NCBI GenBank assembly: GCA_963706835.1
Contig: CAVPOB010000015.1
Span: 124,001-188,000, forward strand
From: CAVXYG01 sp963706835
Lineage (GTDB): Bacteria; Actinomycetota; Actinomycetes; S36-B12; GCA-2699445
DNA: 64,000 nt
Direction: 5' to 3'
The notes beneath the pieces were generated by a model. It made no database searches. It was given only the letters and a program-made list of their open reading frames with translations, and was not told the origin of the DNA. A program made the position numbers and the translations under genes. Positions 53,406-60,896 of the stretch are shown here, in pieces; within the stretch, counting starts at the first letter, position 1; every line of letters begins with the position of its first letter.

Positions 53406-53885
53406 ATGACACCGCAGCCGATCGACATCGACATCTCCACCGAGGACCGCAGCGCCATCGCCGAGGCCCTCGGCCAGTTCCTGGCGGACAGCTACGCCCT
53501 GTACCTGAAGACCCAGGTCTACCACTGGAACGTGACCGGCCCGCAGTTCGGCGCCCTGCACGCGATGTTCGAGGTGCAGTACCAGGACCTGGCGCTGGCG
53601 GTGGATGAGATCGCCGAACGGATCCGGGCGCTGGGCCACTTCGCCCCCGCCTCGTTCAGCACCTTCGCGGCCCGTACCGGGGTGCCGGAGCCGACGGCGG
53701 GCAAAGTCGCGGCGATGGACATGGTCAGCGCCCTGGCCCACGACAACGAGACGCTGTCCCGCACCGCCTCCCGGGTCATCGAGGTGGCCGAGGCCGGCAG
53801 CGACGACCCGACCGCCGACATGGCCACCGCCCGCCGCACGGTGCACGAGAAGGCCGCCTGGATGCTGCGCTCGTACTTGGAGTAG
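53406..53885 (+). CDS. dps: Dps-family DNA-binding ferritin-like protein
   Basis: A 159-residue Dps protein that stores iron and protects DNA under starvation or peroxide. By alignment with the E. coli numbering, the ferroxidase residues are H40 (in VYHWNVTGP), H52 and E56 (in LHAMFE), D67 and E71 (in VDEIAERI). The start ATG follows GGAAGGAG. It is the first gene of an operon with DUF2277 and DUF1697 genes, 3 bp and then overlapping. Confidence 0.93.
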   Translation: MTPQPIDIDISTEDRSAIAEALGQFLADSYALYLKTQVYHWNVTGPQFGALHAMFEVQYQDLALAVDEIAERIRALGHFAPASFSTFAARTGVPEPTAGKVAAMDMVSALAHDNETLSRTASRVIEVAEAGSDDPTADMATARRTVHEKAAWMLRSYLE

Positions 53886-53888
53886 CTC

Positions 53889-54143
53889 ATGTGCCGCAAC
53901 ATCACCACCCTGCGCGGGCTGGAGCCGCCGGCGACCGCCGACGAGGTGCGCGCCGCGGCCGAGCAGTACGTTCGCAAGGTCAGCGGCGTCACCAAGCCGA
54001 GCGCCGCCACCGCCGAGCAGTTCGCAGCCGCCGTCGATGCGGTCGCCGCCGCCACCGAGCACCTGCTGGCGGGCCTGCCCCCGCGACGGGTCCCGCCCAC
54101 CGTGGACCCGCCCCTGCGACGACTGGCGGCCGGGTCCGCGTGA
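53889..54143 (+). CDS. DUF2277 family protein
   Basis: An 84-residue protein starting MCRNITTLRGLEPPATADEV, which is the invariant opening of DUF2277. The function is unknown. The start lies 3 bp after the dps stop, and its stop overlaps the next gene's GTG (GTGA), so the three are co-translated. The repeated Ala/Val helical content suggests a small cytoplasmic protein. Confidence 0.88.
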   Translation: MCRNITTLRGLEPPATADEVRAAAEQYVRKVSGVTKPSAATAEQFAAAVDAVAAATEHLLAGLPPRRVPPTVDPPLRRLAAGSA

Positions 54144-54688
54144 TCCACGTCGCCCTGCTGCGGGGCATCAATGTCGGGGGCAAGCACAAGGTGACCATGG
54201 CCGACCTGCGGCGCATCGTGGCGCAGTGCGGGGGTGCCGATGTCGCCACCTACATCAACAGCGGCAACGTCGTGTTCGACCACCCGAGCGCCGACCACGT
54301 CGGCCTGGCCGAGCACCTGGAGGCGGCCGTCGCAGCCGGGCTCGGCGTGCCCTGCCGGGTGTTGGTGAAGGCGGGCGCCGACATCACCGGCGTGGCCGAG
54401 GCGATCCCCGCCGACTGGACCAACGGCCCCGACCAGAAGACCGATGTGGTGTACCTGCTCGATGGGATCGCGCCGGAGGACGCCGGCGCCGCGTTGCGGC
54501 CGCGCGAGGGGATCGACCACGTCCGCTACGCCCCCGGCGCCCTGGTGTGGATGACCGCCCGCAGCGACGCCACGCGCAGCGGGCTGCTGCAGCTCGTCGG
54601 GACGCCGCTGTACCGGCAGTCGACGGTCCGCAACGTCAACACGGCGCGGAAACTGGCCGCGATGGTCGCGGAGCGGTCGGCGCCCTGA
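54140..54688 (+). CDS. DUF1697 family protein
   Basis: A 182-residue protein starting at GTG 54140. The opening IHVALLRGINVGGKHKVTMADLR and the YINSGNVVF segment are diagnostic of DUF1697. The function is unknown; structural relatives suggest a ferredoxin-like fold. Its stop is followed by the second 19-bp repeat array, after about 190 bp without any recognisable gene. Confidence 0.88.
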   Translation: MIHVALLRGINVGGKHKVTMADLRRIVAQCGGADVATYINSGNVVFDHPSADHVGLAEHLEAAVAAGLGVPCRVLVKAGADITGVAEAIPADWTNGPDQKTDVVYLLDGIAPEDAGAALRPREGIDHVRYAPGALVWMTARSDATRSGLLQLVGTPLYRQSTVRNVNTARKLAAMVAERSAP

Positions 54689-54879
54689 CTCCCAGGACCC
54701 ATCGCGACCGTGATCACCATGCTCGTGGTGACGCCGTGGACGGGCTCATCGCGATTGGGAGTGCCGTGGGATCCCGGTCGGGGGTGCGGAGTGAGCGGGA
54801 CGCCGAGGGCCCGGCTCGCGTCCCCGTGCCCAGCGGGTCCAGATGCGTGAGCAGCCTTGGAGTTCTGCGCCGGGGGCAA

Positions 54880-55127
54880 CTGCACCCGGTTCGGGGGTCT
54901 GCACCCGGCGCGGGGGTTTGCACCCGGCGCGGGGGCGGAATCGGCCGGATTCCGGGGCAGGCCTGCACCCGGTTCGGGGGTTTGCACCCGCCGCGGGGGC
55001 GGAACCGGCCGGATCGGGCCCGACAGCCCCCGCCCCGGGTGCAAACCCCCATTCCGGGTGCACAGTTGCCGCCCCAGAGGCCCTCTCAGCCCCCGTCCCG
55101 GGTGCATGACCCCCACAACGGGTGCAC
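54880..55127. repeat. 19-bp dyad repeat array, locus 2
   Basis: Forward units start at 54880, 54899, 54918, 54963 and 54982; inverted units start at 55026, 55045, 55089 and 55109. Tandem spacing within a block is exactly 19 bp, and the consensus is the same as at locus 1 (YTGCACCCGNNNCGGGGGY). It lies 3' of tRNA-Ser (TGA), which is on the minus strand. No protein is supported; a long hairpin is possible. The rest of 54689-55314 has no recognised feature. Confidence 0.9.
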
Positions 55128-55314
55128 AGCCGCGCTACGGGGCCCGCACGGGACGCCGACACCCGCACCCAAGCGCAGCTCCGTCCCCGCCCAGAGGAGC
55201 CGCGAAGCAGCGCATCCCCGCCGCGCCAGTGACTGCACCGCGGCGCCGCGACTTGTTCGCCTTTCAGCGGCCCGGGATCTGATCGCACAGGAACACCCTG
55301 CTTCCGGTGCAGCA

Positions 55315-55360
55315 GCGACCCCGGTGGGACCCGTCCACCGCGCGATCCCACCGGGGTCGC
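55315..55360 (-). terminator. hairpin terminator of tRNA-Ser (TGA)
   Basis: GCGACCCCGGTGGGA (55315-55329) pairs perfectly over 15 bp with TCCCACCGGGGTCGC (55346-55360), 16-nt loop. On the minus strand it follows the tRNA by about 13 nt. Confidence 0.75.
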
Positions 55361-55373
55361 GTCGGCACTCACG

Positions 55374-55460
55374 CGGCGGGGGTGGGATTCGAACCCACGG
55401 CAGGCTCTCACCTGCACCCGTTTTCAAGACGGGCTCCTTTGGCCGCTCGGACACCCCGCC
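55374..55460 (-). tRNA. tRNA-Ser (TGA)
   Basis: On the minus strand the acceptor GGCGGGG (from 55460) pairs with CCCCGCC near 55375. The anticodon stem CCCGT/ACGGG encloses CTTGAAA with anticodon TGA (serine, UCA), the variable arm is long (class II), and the T-arm reads GTGGGTTCGAATCCCAC. CCA is not encoded. It lies 41 bp downstream of the GerMN lipoprotein gene on the same strand and may be co-transcribed. Confidence 0.93.
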
Positions 55461-55501
55461 CGATGGCCGTACCAGGCTATCGCCAACCGCCGTTGCGGCC
55501 G

Positions 55502-56101
55502 TCAGGCGATCAGACTCGCATAGTCGGCCGGGCTGACGGGTCCGTTGCGCAGTCGGCCGTCGGCGACCGGCACCCCCAGCGGTTTGCCGGCGCTATCGAC
55601 GAACAGGATCTCCGCAACGGTGCCCACAGCCAGAGTCGTGACCACTTCTCCGAGCACCAGCACCTGCTCCTCAGCGTTGACCTCGGTGAACTCCTCGGAG
55701 AGGACGATGGCTTCCTGATCGTCCTGCAGTTGAGGCGGCTCGACCCCGACCGACCGAGCGGTCACCACCAGCGGCTCACCGGTCACCACGCTCACCACGG
55801 CCGTCCGGATGCCGGCGGCCTCCTCCTCCTCGGTCGGCCCGGCCGCCAGCAGGTCGATGAAGTCCTGCGAACTGGGCTGGTCCGGTACCGATCGCAGCAC
55901 CGGCACGAGGCGCCCCTCCCGGACGAACCACAACTCCGCCTGGTCCTCGGTCGGGGTCGCATCAGCGGTCGGCGGCGGCGGGTTGGTCGCACTGCCGGTG
56001 GGCAGCCCCCTCGGCTCGTCCTCGACCGGGATGCCGCATCCGCCGATGAGCACGACGCCCAGCAGCGCCGCCGCAACAGCCGACCAGGTTCGGTGGGTCA
56101 T
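55502..56101 (-). CDS. GerMN-domain lipoprotein (short LpqB-like)
   Basis: A 199-residue lipoprotein (lipobox VLIGGC, Cys22) with a Pro/Thr-rich spacer and a GerMN domain (RLVPVLRSVP, then FIDLLAAGPTEEEEAAGIRTAV and EILFVDSAGKPLGVPVADG). In the conserved MtrA-MtrB-LpqB operon of actinobacteria, LpqB carries a GerMN domain plus a beta-propeller; this protein has only GerMN. Its ATG overlaps the kinase stop (ATGA), so it belongs to the two-component operon and probably tunes the kinase from outside. Confidence 0.88.
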   Translation of the reverse strand: MTHRTWSAVAAALLGVVLIGGCGIPVEDEPRGLPTGSATNPPPPTADATPTEDQAELWFVREGRLVPVLRSVPDQPSSQDFIDLLAAGPTEEEEAAGIRTAVVSVVTGEPLVVTARSVGVEPPQLQDDQEAIVLSEEFTEVNAEEQVLVLGEVVTTLAVGTVAEILFVDSAGKPLGVPVADGRLRNGPVSPADYASLIA

Positions 56102-57462
56102 GACTGCGGCGCCTCCCACATCGGCAGATCCTTCAGCGACACGATGAATCGGGCACCGCCGTCCGGCGCGTCCTCGATCGTGACGGTTGCGCCGATCAGC
56201 CGGGCCTGCTCGTTGACGATCGCCAGTCCCAGTCCGCTGCCCTTGCGATCGGTCTTGCTGCCACGGTTGAACGGTTCGAAGATCCGTACCCGATCATCCG
56301 GCGCCACACCGCCGCCTCTGTCGTCCACCGCGATCTCGGTTCGGCCCTCGCCCCGACGCACTATGATGCGGAGCAGTCCCTCGCCATGCAGAAAGGCGTT
56401 GTCCACCAGGTTCGCCAGGATGCGCTCCAGCCGCTGCGGGTCGGTGCGGGCGGTGGCCTCACCCTGCACCAACGACGGCGGCTGGTCCCGGCTCTCCACC
56501 ACGAACCGCGCCAGCGCCGCGATGTCGACCAGATCGGGCTGCACTCCGCGGTCCCCGCCGATCTGACTCAGTTCCAGCAGGTCCAGCACCAGCGTGGAGA
56601 ATCGCCGCACCTGGCCCACCAGCGCGCCCACCAGGGTCGCCTCCCGGGGTGGCAGCCCCTCCTTGCGGGCGTCGAGCAGTTCGGCCGTGCCGAGGATGCC
56701 GGTCAAGGGAGAGCGCAGTTCGTGGGAAACGTTGGCGGAGAAGCGGCGCTCCCGCTCCAGGCGGTGCTCCACGGTGGCCGCCATGTCGTTGAAGGCGGTG
56801 GAGATCGGCCCCAAGTCGGGGTCGTCGGAATCGGCCACGCGAGCACTCAGGTCGCCATCGGTGATGCGCACGGCCACGGCCGCCATGTCCCCCAACGGCC
56901 GCAGGATGCGGGCCCCTGCCCAACGGCCCAGGAGTCCGCCGGAGATGAAGGCCACAACCGAGCCGATCGCCAAGAAGATGCCGATAACGGTGATCGAGTC
57001 ATTGAGGTCCACCAGCGGGAAGACCTCGACGTACAGCCCGCCCGGCACCGGAACGGCGATGGCGAGGTAGGGATCGCCATCGGCCGGGACGAAGCGCTGC
57101 ATCGCCCCGCCGTCAGCCCGCGCGGCATCCAGCAACTCCTGCGGCAGCTCGTCGGGGTCCACCGTGACGCCGGTGGTGAACCATTCCCCGCCGACTTGGA
57201 GCAGTGGTTGGGAGTCGCCGACGCTCGGCACGGTCGTGAGCGCCTCAGCGGGCGCCTCGCCCTCAGTCAGCGCCACGTCGACGGTGTTGGCGTTGACCAG
57301 CGCCCGGCTCACCGCGGAGTTCTCCCGCTGCTCGAGCAGGTAGGTGCGGGCGAACAAGTAGGTGGGGATGGACACGATGAGCGCGGCGACCAACGAGATG
57401 ATCCCGATAGTCGCGCCGAGGCGAACCGGCAGGCCCGGGCGTAGGGATCTGTCCGCCATCAA
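56098..57462 (-). CDS. two-component sensor histidine kinase (MtrB/CseC-like)
   Basis: A 454-residue kinase. Two membrane segments (about 17-40 and 158-180) flank an extracytoplasmic sensor; then HAMP, H-box NVSHELRSPLTG with H247, N-box LANLVDNAFLHG, and ATPase loops DDRGGGVAPDD and GSGLGLAIV. This layout and the operon order (regulator, kinase, GerMN lipoprotein) are those of the MtrAB-LpqB group. The start MMADRS follows the response-regulator stop by 2 bp. It most likely monitors envelope state. Confidence 0.92.
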   Translation of the reverse strand: MMADRSLRPGLPVRLGATIGIISLVAALIVSIPTYLFARTYLLEQRENSAVSRALVNANTVDVALTEGEAPAEALTTVPSVGDSQPLLQVGGEWFTTGVTVDPDELPQELLDAARADGGAMQRFVPADGDPYLAIAVPVPGGLYVEVFPLVDLNDSITVIGIFLAIGSVVAFISGGLLGRWAGARILRPLGDMAAVAVRITDGDLSARVADSDDPDLGPISTAFNDMAATVEHRLERERRFSANVSHELRSPLTGILGTAELLDARKEGLPPREATLVGALVGQVRRFSTLVLDLLELSQIGGDRGVQPDLVDIAALARFVVESRDQPPSLVQGEATARTDPQRLERILANLVDNAFLHGEGLLRIIVRRGEGRTEIAVDDRGGGVAPDDRVRIFEPFNRGSKTDRKGSGLGLAIVNEQARLIGATVTIEDAPDGGARFIVSLKDLPMWEAPQS

Positions 57463-57464
57463 GG

Positions 57465-58151
57465 TCAGGGCTTGAGGCGGTAGCCGAAGCCGCGCACCGT
57501 GATGAGGTACTTCGGATCGGCCGGGTCCGCTTCGATCTTGGACCGCAACCGGTAGATCAGGTTGTCCACGACCCGCCCGTCACCGGCGTTGCCGTAGCCC
57601 CACACCCGGCGCAGCAGGTCTTCGCGGGACAGGATGCGGCCCTTGGCCAGGATCAACTCCTGCAGGACGCGGAACTCCGTGCGCGACAGCGCCATCGGCT
57701 CGCCATCCTTGAAGGCCTCCGCCGTCTCCGGTCGGATCACGATGGGCCCGCACGCGACCACCTCCTCGCGGTGATCGCCCTCGGCGATGGCCGTGCGCCG
57801 CAACTGCGCCCGGATGCGCGCTCCCAGTTCCTTGGCGACGAACGGTTTGGTGACGTAGTCGTCGGCACCGGCCTCCAAGCCGGCCACCACGTCGTGGCTA
57901 TCCGCCTGCGCGGTGACACAGATGATCGGCATCTGGCTGGTGCCGCGAATCGAACGGATGACGTCGAACCCGTGGATGCCCGGCAGTCGCAGGTCGATCA
58001 GCGCCACGTCGGGACTCTCGTCGAGCATCAGCCCAAGCGCCGCTTCCCCGGTCTCGGCCTCGATGACCCGGTAGCCCTCGTCCTCCAGAAACGTGCGCAG
58101 GACCAGCCGGATATCCGGCTCATCCTCCACGACCATCACGGTCTTGCTCAC
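57465..58151 (-). CDS. OmpR-family response regulator (MtrA/CseB-like)
   Basis: A 228-residue regulator from GTG 58151 (VSKTVMVVEDEPD). The receiver has the acidic pair E9-D10, phospho-acceptor D53 in LIDLRLPG and Lys in DYVTKPF; the DNA-binding domain includes LSRTEFRVLQELIL and the recognition-helix region GDGRVVDNLIYRLRSKIE. TTG 58163 is an alternative start. It lies upstream of its kinase with a 2-bp gap. Together with the GerMN lipoprotein it forms a three-gene signalling operon. Confidence 0.92.
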   Translation of the reverse strand: MSKTVMVVEDEPDIRLVLRTFLEDEGYRVIEAETGEAALGLMLDESPDVALIDLRLPGIHGFDVIRSIRGTSQMPIICVTAQADSHDVVAGLEAGADDYVTKPFVAKELGARIRAQLRRTAIAEGDHREEVVACGPIVIRPETAEAFKDGEPMALSRTEFRVLQELILAKGRILSREDLLRRVWGYGNAGDGRVVDNLIYRLRSKIEADPADPKYLITVRGFGYRLKP

Positions 58152-58217
58152 AGGGCTATCCAAACACGTCCGGCGCGCCAGCGCGTAGTGGGTAGGGGGT
58201 CGGGGTGCCGGTGTCGC

Positions 58218-59090
58218 TCAGTCCACCGCCGCGCAGGCCGTTGCGATCGCACGTCGGCCGATGGCGCGCAGCAGCGCAGTGTCCGCGCCGGCGCCGAGCA
58301 CGGCTACCGCCCACGCCAGGGCCCACCCGCGGGCCCGCTGCCACGTCGCGGCGCCGAAGCGTTCGGCAGCCCGGCGCAGCGGTGCGTGGTGCTGGGGCCC
58401 AAGCATCCAGGCGATCAGGAAGTCGCAGGCCGGGTCCCCCGCCGTGAGGTCGCCGAAATCGATGACACCAGCGATGCGGCGCCGCAGGGCCAGCACATTG
58501 GCAGTGTGCAGGTCGCCGTGCAGCCACAGCGGCGGGCCCCGGTACGGATCAGCCGCCAGCGCCTCATCCCAGGCCCGCAGGATCGGGGTCGTCTGCCAGC
58601 CGAGTTCGGCCAGGGCCGCGCACCCCTGGCGCAGTCGGACGTCACGCTGCGCCAGGGCGACGCCGCGGTAGGGGTTGACCGGCGCGTCGGGCGGCGCGGG
58701 CTGATGCATCGCGCGCAGGAACCGCAGCAGCGGGTCGATGTCGTCGACGGCCTCGGTGCCGACCGGATGACCGGCCACCCAGCGCACGACCGCCCAGTGC
58801 CACGGGTAGCCGTTGGCCGGAACGCCCGCGACCACCGGTTCGGGAACGGGCAGTGGCAGGCGCGGCGCCAGCCTGGGCAGCCAGTGCAACTCGTGCGCTA
58901 GCAGCGGGGCGGCCACGGCCCGGCGGGGCAGTCGCACGGCGAGGTCATCGCCAAGCCGGTACAGCGCGTTGTCCCAACCGTGATCACCGACCCGCCGCAA
59001 CGGCAGGTGCGCGTACTGCGGAGCCTGCGAGCGCAGCAGCCCACGGACTCGTTCCTCGTCCAGGGCGATCTCGGCCGCCGGCCGGTTCAT
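58218..59090 (-). CDS. aminoglycoside phosphotransferase-family kinase
   Basis: A 290-residue protein with the APH/choline kinase fold: LHGDLHTANVL (catalytic loop, Asp) and VIDFGDLTAGDPACDF (metal-binding DFG-like Asp) are present. Substrate is unclear: such proteins phosphorylate antibiotics, choline or sugars. The ATG overlaps the stop of the enoyl-CoA hydratase gene by 4 bp (ATGA). Placement inside an acyl-CoA catabolic group suggests a metabolic kinase rather than antibiotic resistance. Confidence 0.85.
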   Translation of the reverse strand: MNRPAAEIALDEERVRGLLRSQAPQYAHLPLRRVGDHGWDNALYRLGDDLAVRLPRRAVAAPLLAHELHWLPRLAPRLPLPVPEPVVAGVPANGYPWHWAVVRWVAGHPVGTEAVDDIDPLLRFLRAMHQPAPPDAPVNPYRGVALAQRDVRLRQGCAALAELGWQTTPILRAWDEALAADPYRGPPLWLHGDLHTANVLALRRRIAGVIDFGDLTAGDPACDFLIAWMLGPQHHAPLRRAAERFGAATWQRARGWALAWAVAVLGAGADTALLRAIGRRAIATACAAVD

Positions 59091-59857
59091 GCCCAGTTGG
59101 GCGAGCGCTTCTGCAGGAACGCCATGATCCCCTCAGCAGCCTCCTCGGAGCGGAAGTACTCGCCGGACTGCTCCGCGGTCCAGGCGAAAGCGTCATCACG
59201 GGTCATCGCGGGCACCCGGTTGATGAGCGCCTTGCACCCTGCCAGGGCTCGCGGACCGCCGGCCCGCAACTTGCCGACCCACTCGGCGATCGTGGCATCC
59301 ACTTCGTCCTCCGGCACGGCGGTGTTCAGCATGCCCGCCGCGACCAGTCGGCCCGCCGAGACCCGCTCGCCGAAGAGGAACAGTTCCATCGCATCGGCGC
59401 GCGCCAGTTTCGCCAGCACGACCACGCTGATGACCGCCGGGGTCAGCCCCAGCCGCACCTCGCTGAAGGCGAACCGCGCGGTGTCCACCGCCACGGCGAG
59501 GTCGCACGCGGCCACCAACCCGTTGCCGCCGCCGAACACGTCGCCCTGCACCCGGGCGATGGTCGGCTTGGGATGCTCGATGATCTGGGTGAGCATCTCG
59601 GCCATGGCCTGCGGGCCCGTCGCGGCGAACGACCCTTCGTCGCCGGCCGCCGCGGCCTTCAAGTCGGCGCCGGCGGAGAACACGCTGCCGGTGCCGGTCA
59701 ACACGACCGCCCGGACTGCGTCATCCTGCGCGGTATCGGTCAGCGCCTGCCGCAGTCCCGCCATCGCCGCGCCGTTCAGCGCGTTGCGCGCCTCCGGCCG
59801 GTTCAGCCGGATCGTGGCCACACCCCCGGTCGTCTCGACAACGATCTCCTCGGCCAT
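59087..59857 (-). CDS. enoyl-CoA hydratase/isomerase
   Basis: A 256-residue crotonase-fold enzyme. Features: FSAGADLKA (oxyanion/CoA loop), GDVFGGGNGLVAACDLAVA and SEVRLGLTPAVIS, where a Glu fits the catalytic acid of the family. GGGAGG precedes ATG 59857. It hydrates enoyl-CoA in beta-oxidation-like pathways. It is separated from the acyl-CoA dehydrogenase gene by the third repeat array and ends overlapping the phosphotransferase gene. Confidence 0.9.
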   Translation of the reverse strand: MAEEIVVETTGGVATIRLNRPEARNALNGAAMAGLRQALTDTAQDDAVRAVVLTGTGSVFSAGADLKAAAAGDEGSFAATGPQAMAEMLTQIIEHPKPTIARVQGDVFGGGNGLVAACDLAVAVDTARFAFSEVRLGLTPAVISVVVLAKLARADAMELFLFGERVSAGRLVAAGMLNTAVPEDEVDATIAEWVGKLRAGGPRALAGCKALINRVPAMTRDDAFAWTAEQSGEYFRSEEAAEGIMAFLQKRSPNWA

Positions 59858-60020
59858 GTCGTCCTCCCTTTCGTTGCTTCCGTTCGTTCTGCGGCTTCTG
59901 CTTCGCGGCGGCCGGGGCTTCGGCGGTGGTGGTGGGTGGCACGGCGGTGCGGTGGCGGCCGTGCGGCGGTGGCGGCCGTGCGGCGCGGTGGCGGCCGTGC
60001 GGCGCGGTGGCGGCTGCGCA

Positions 60021-60790
60021 CCTGCACCCGGAACGGGGGTCTGCACCCCGAACGGGGGTGATTCGGCGGCACATCTGCACCCGGATCGGGGGTCTGCACC
60101 TGAAACGGGGGTACCGCCCCGGCGTGTCGCCCCTCCCAGCCCCCGCCACGGGTGCAAACCCCCAAAACGGGTGCAGACCTGACCCCAAACGGCGCCCTCC
60201 AGCCCCCGAAACGGGTGCAAACAACCGGAACGGGTGCAGACGCGGTCCCTGGCGCGGGAGGCGGCAGTTCTGCACCAGAACGGGGTCCTGCACCCGAAAC
60301 GGGGGTCTGCACCCCAAACGGGGGTGATTCGGCGGCACATCTGCACCCGGATCGGGGGTCTGCACCCGAAACGGGGGTACCGCCCCGGCGTGTCGCCCCT
60401 CCCAGCCCCCGCCACGGGTGCAAACCCCCAAAACGGGTGCAGACCTGACCCCAAACGGCGCCCTCCAGCCCCCGGAACGGGTGCAAACAACCGGAACGGG
60501 TGCAGACGCGATCCCTGGCGCGGCGAGGCGGCAGTTCTGCACCCAGAACGGGGGCCTGCACCCGGAACGGGGGTCTGCACCCCAAACGGGGGTGATTCGG
60601 CGGCACATCTGCACCCGGATCGGGGGTCTGCACCCGAAACGGGGGTACCGCCCCGGCGTGTCGCCCCTCCCAGCCCCCGCCACGGGTGCAAACCCCCAAA
60701 ACGGGTGCAGACCTGACCCCAAACGGCGCCCTCCAGCCCCCGGAACGGGTGCAAACAACCGGAACGGGTGCAGACGCGATCCCTGGCGAC
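60021..60790. repeat. 19-bp dyad repeat array, locus 3, in three ~267-bp blocks
   Basis: Each block has two forward units, a GATTCGGCGGCACAT spacer, two more forward units, a GC-rich centre, then two pairs of inverted units. Blocks start at 60021, 60288 and 60556 (period 267-268 bp). First-block units start at 60021, 60040, 60075 and 60094, with inverted ones at 60139, 60158, 60202 and 60221. A separate 16-19-bp GGTGGCGGCCGTGCGGC tandem tract lies at about 59943-60018. All six frames stay open because of the repeat; none shows a gene. The rest of 59858-60896 holds nothing else I recognise. Confidence 0.92.
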
Positions 60791-60896
60791 GGAGCAACTC
60801 CCACGAACGGGCGCCGAAAGACCCGAAACGCCGCGACACGCCGCGCATCGCAGACCCGCCCCGAAGCGCCCGCAGCACCCCTCGCAAGTCGCACCC

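Noticed and set aside
52096..53409. 437-residue plus-strand open frame
   Set aside because: It is the reverse strand of phosphofructokinase.
59858..60896. Several 200-620-residue open frames across the array on both strands
   Set aside because: All frames stay open because of the repeat; each mirrors the same units, lacks ribosome sites and looks like no protein.
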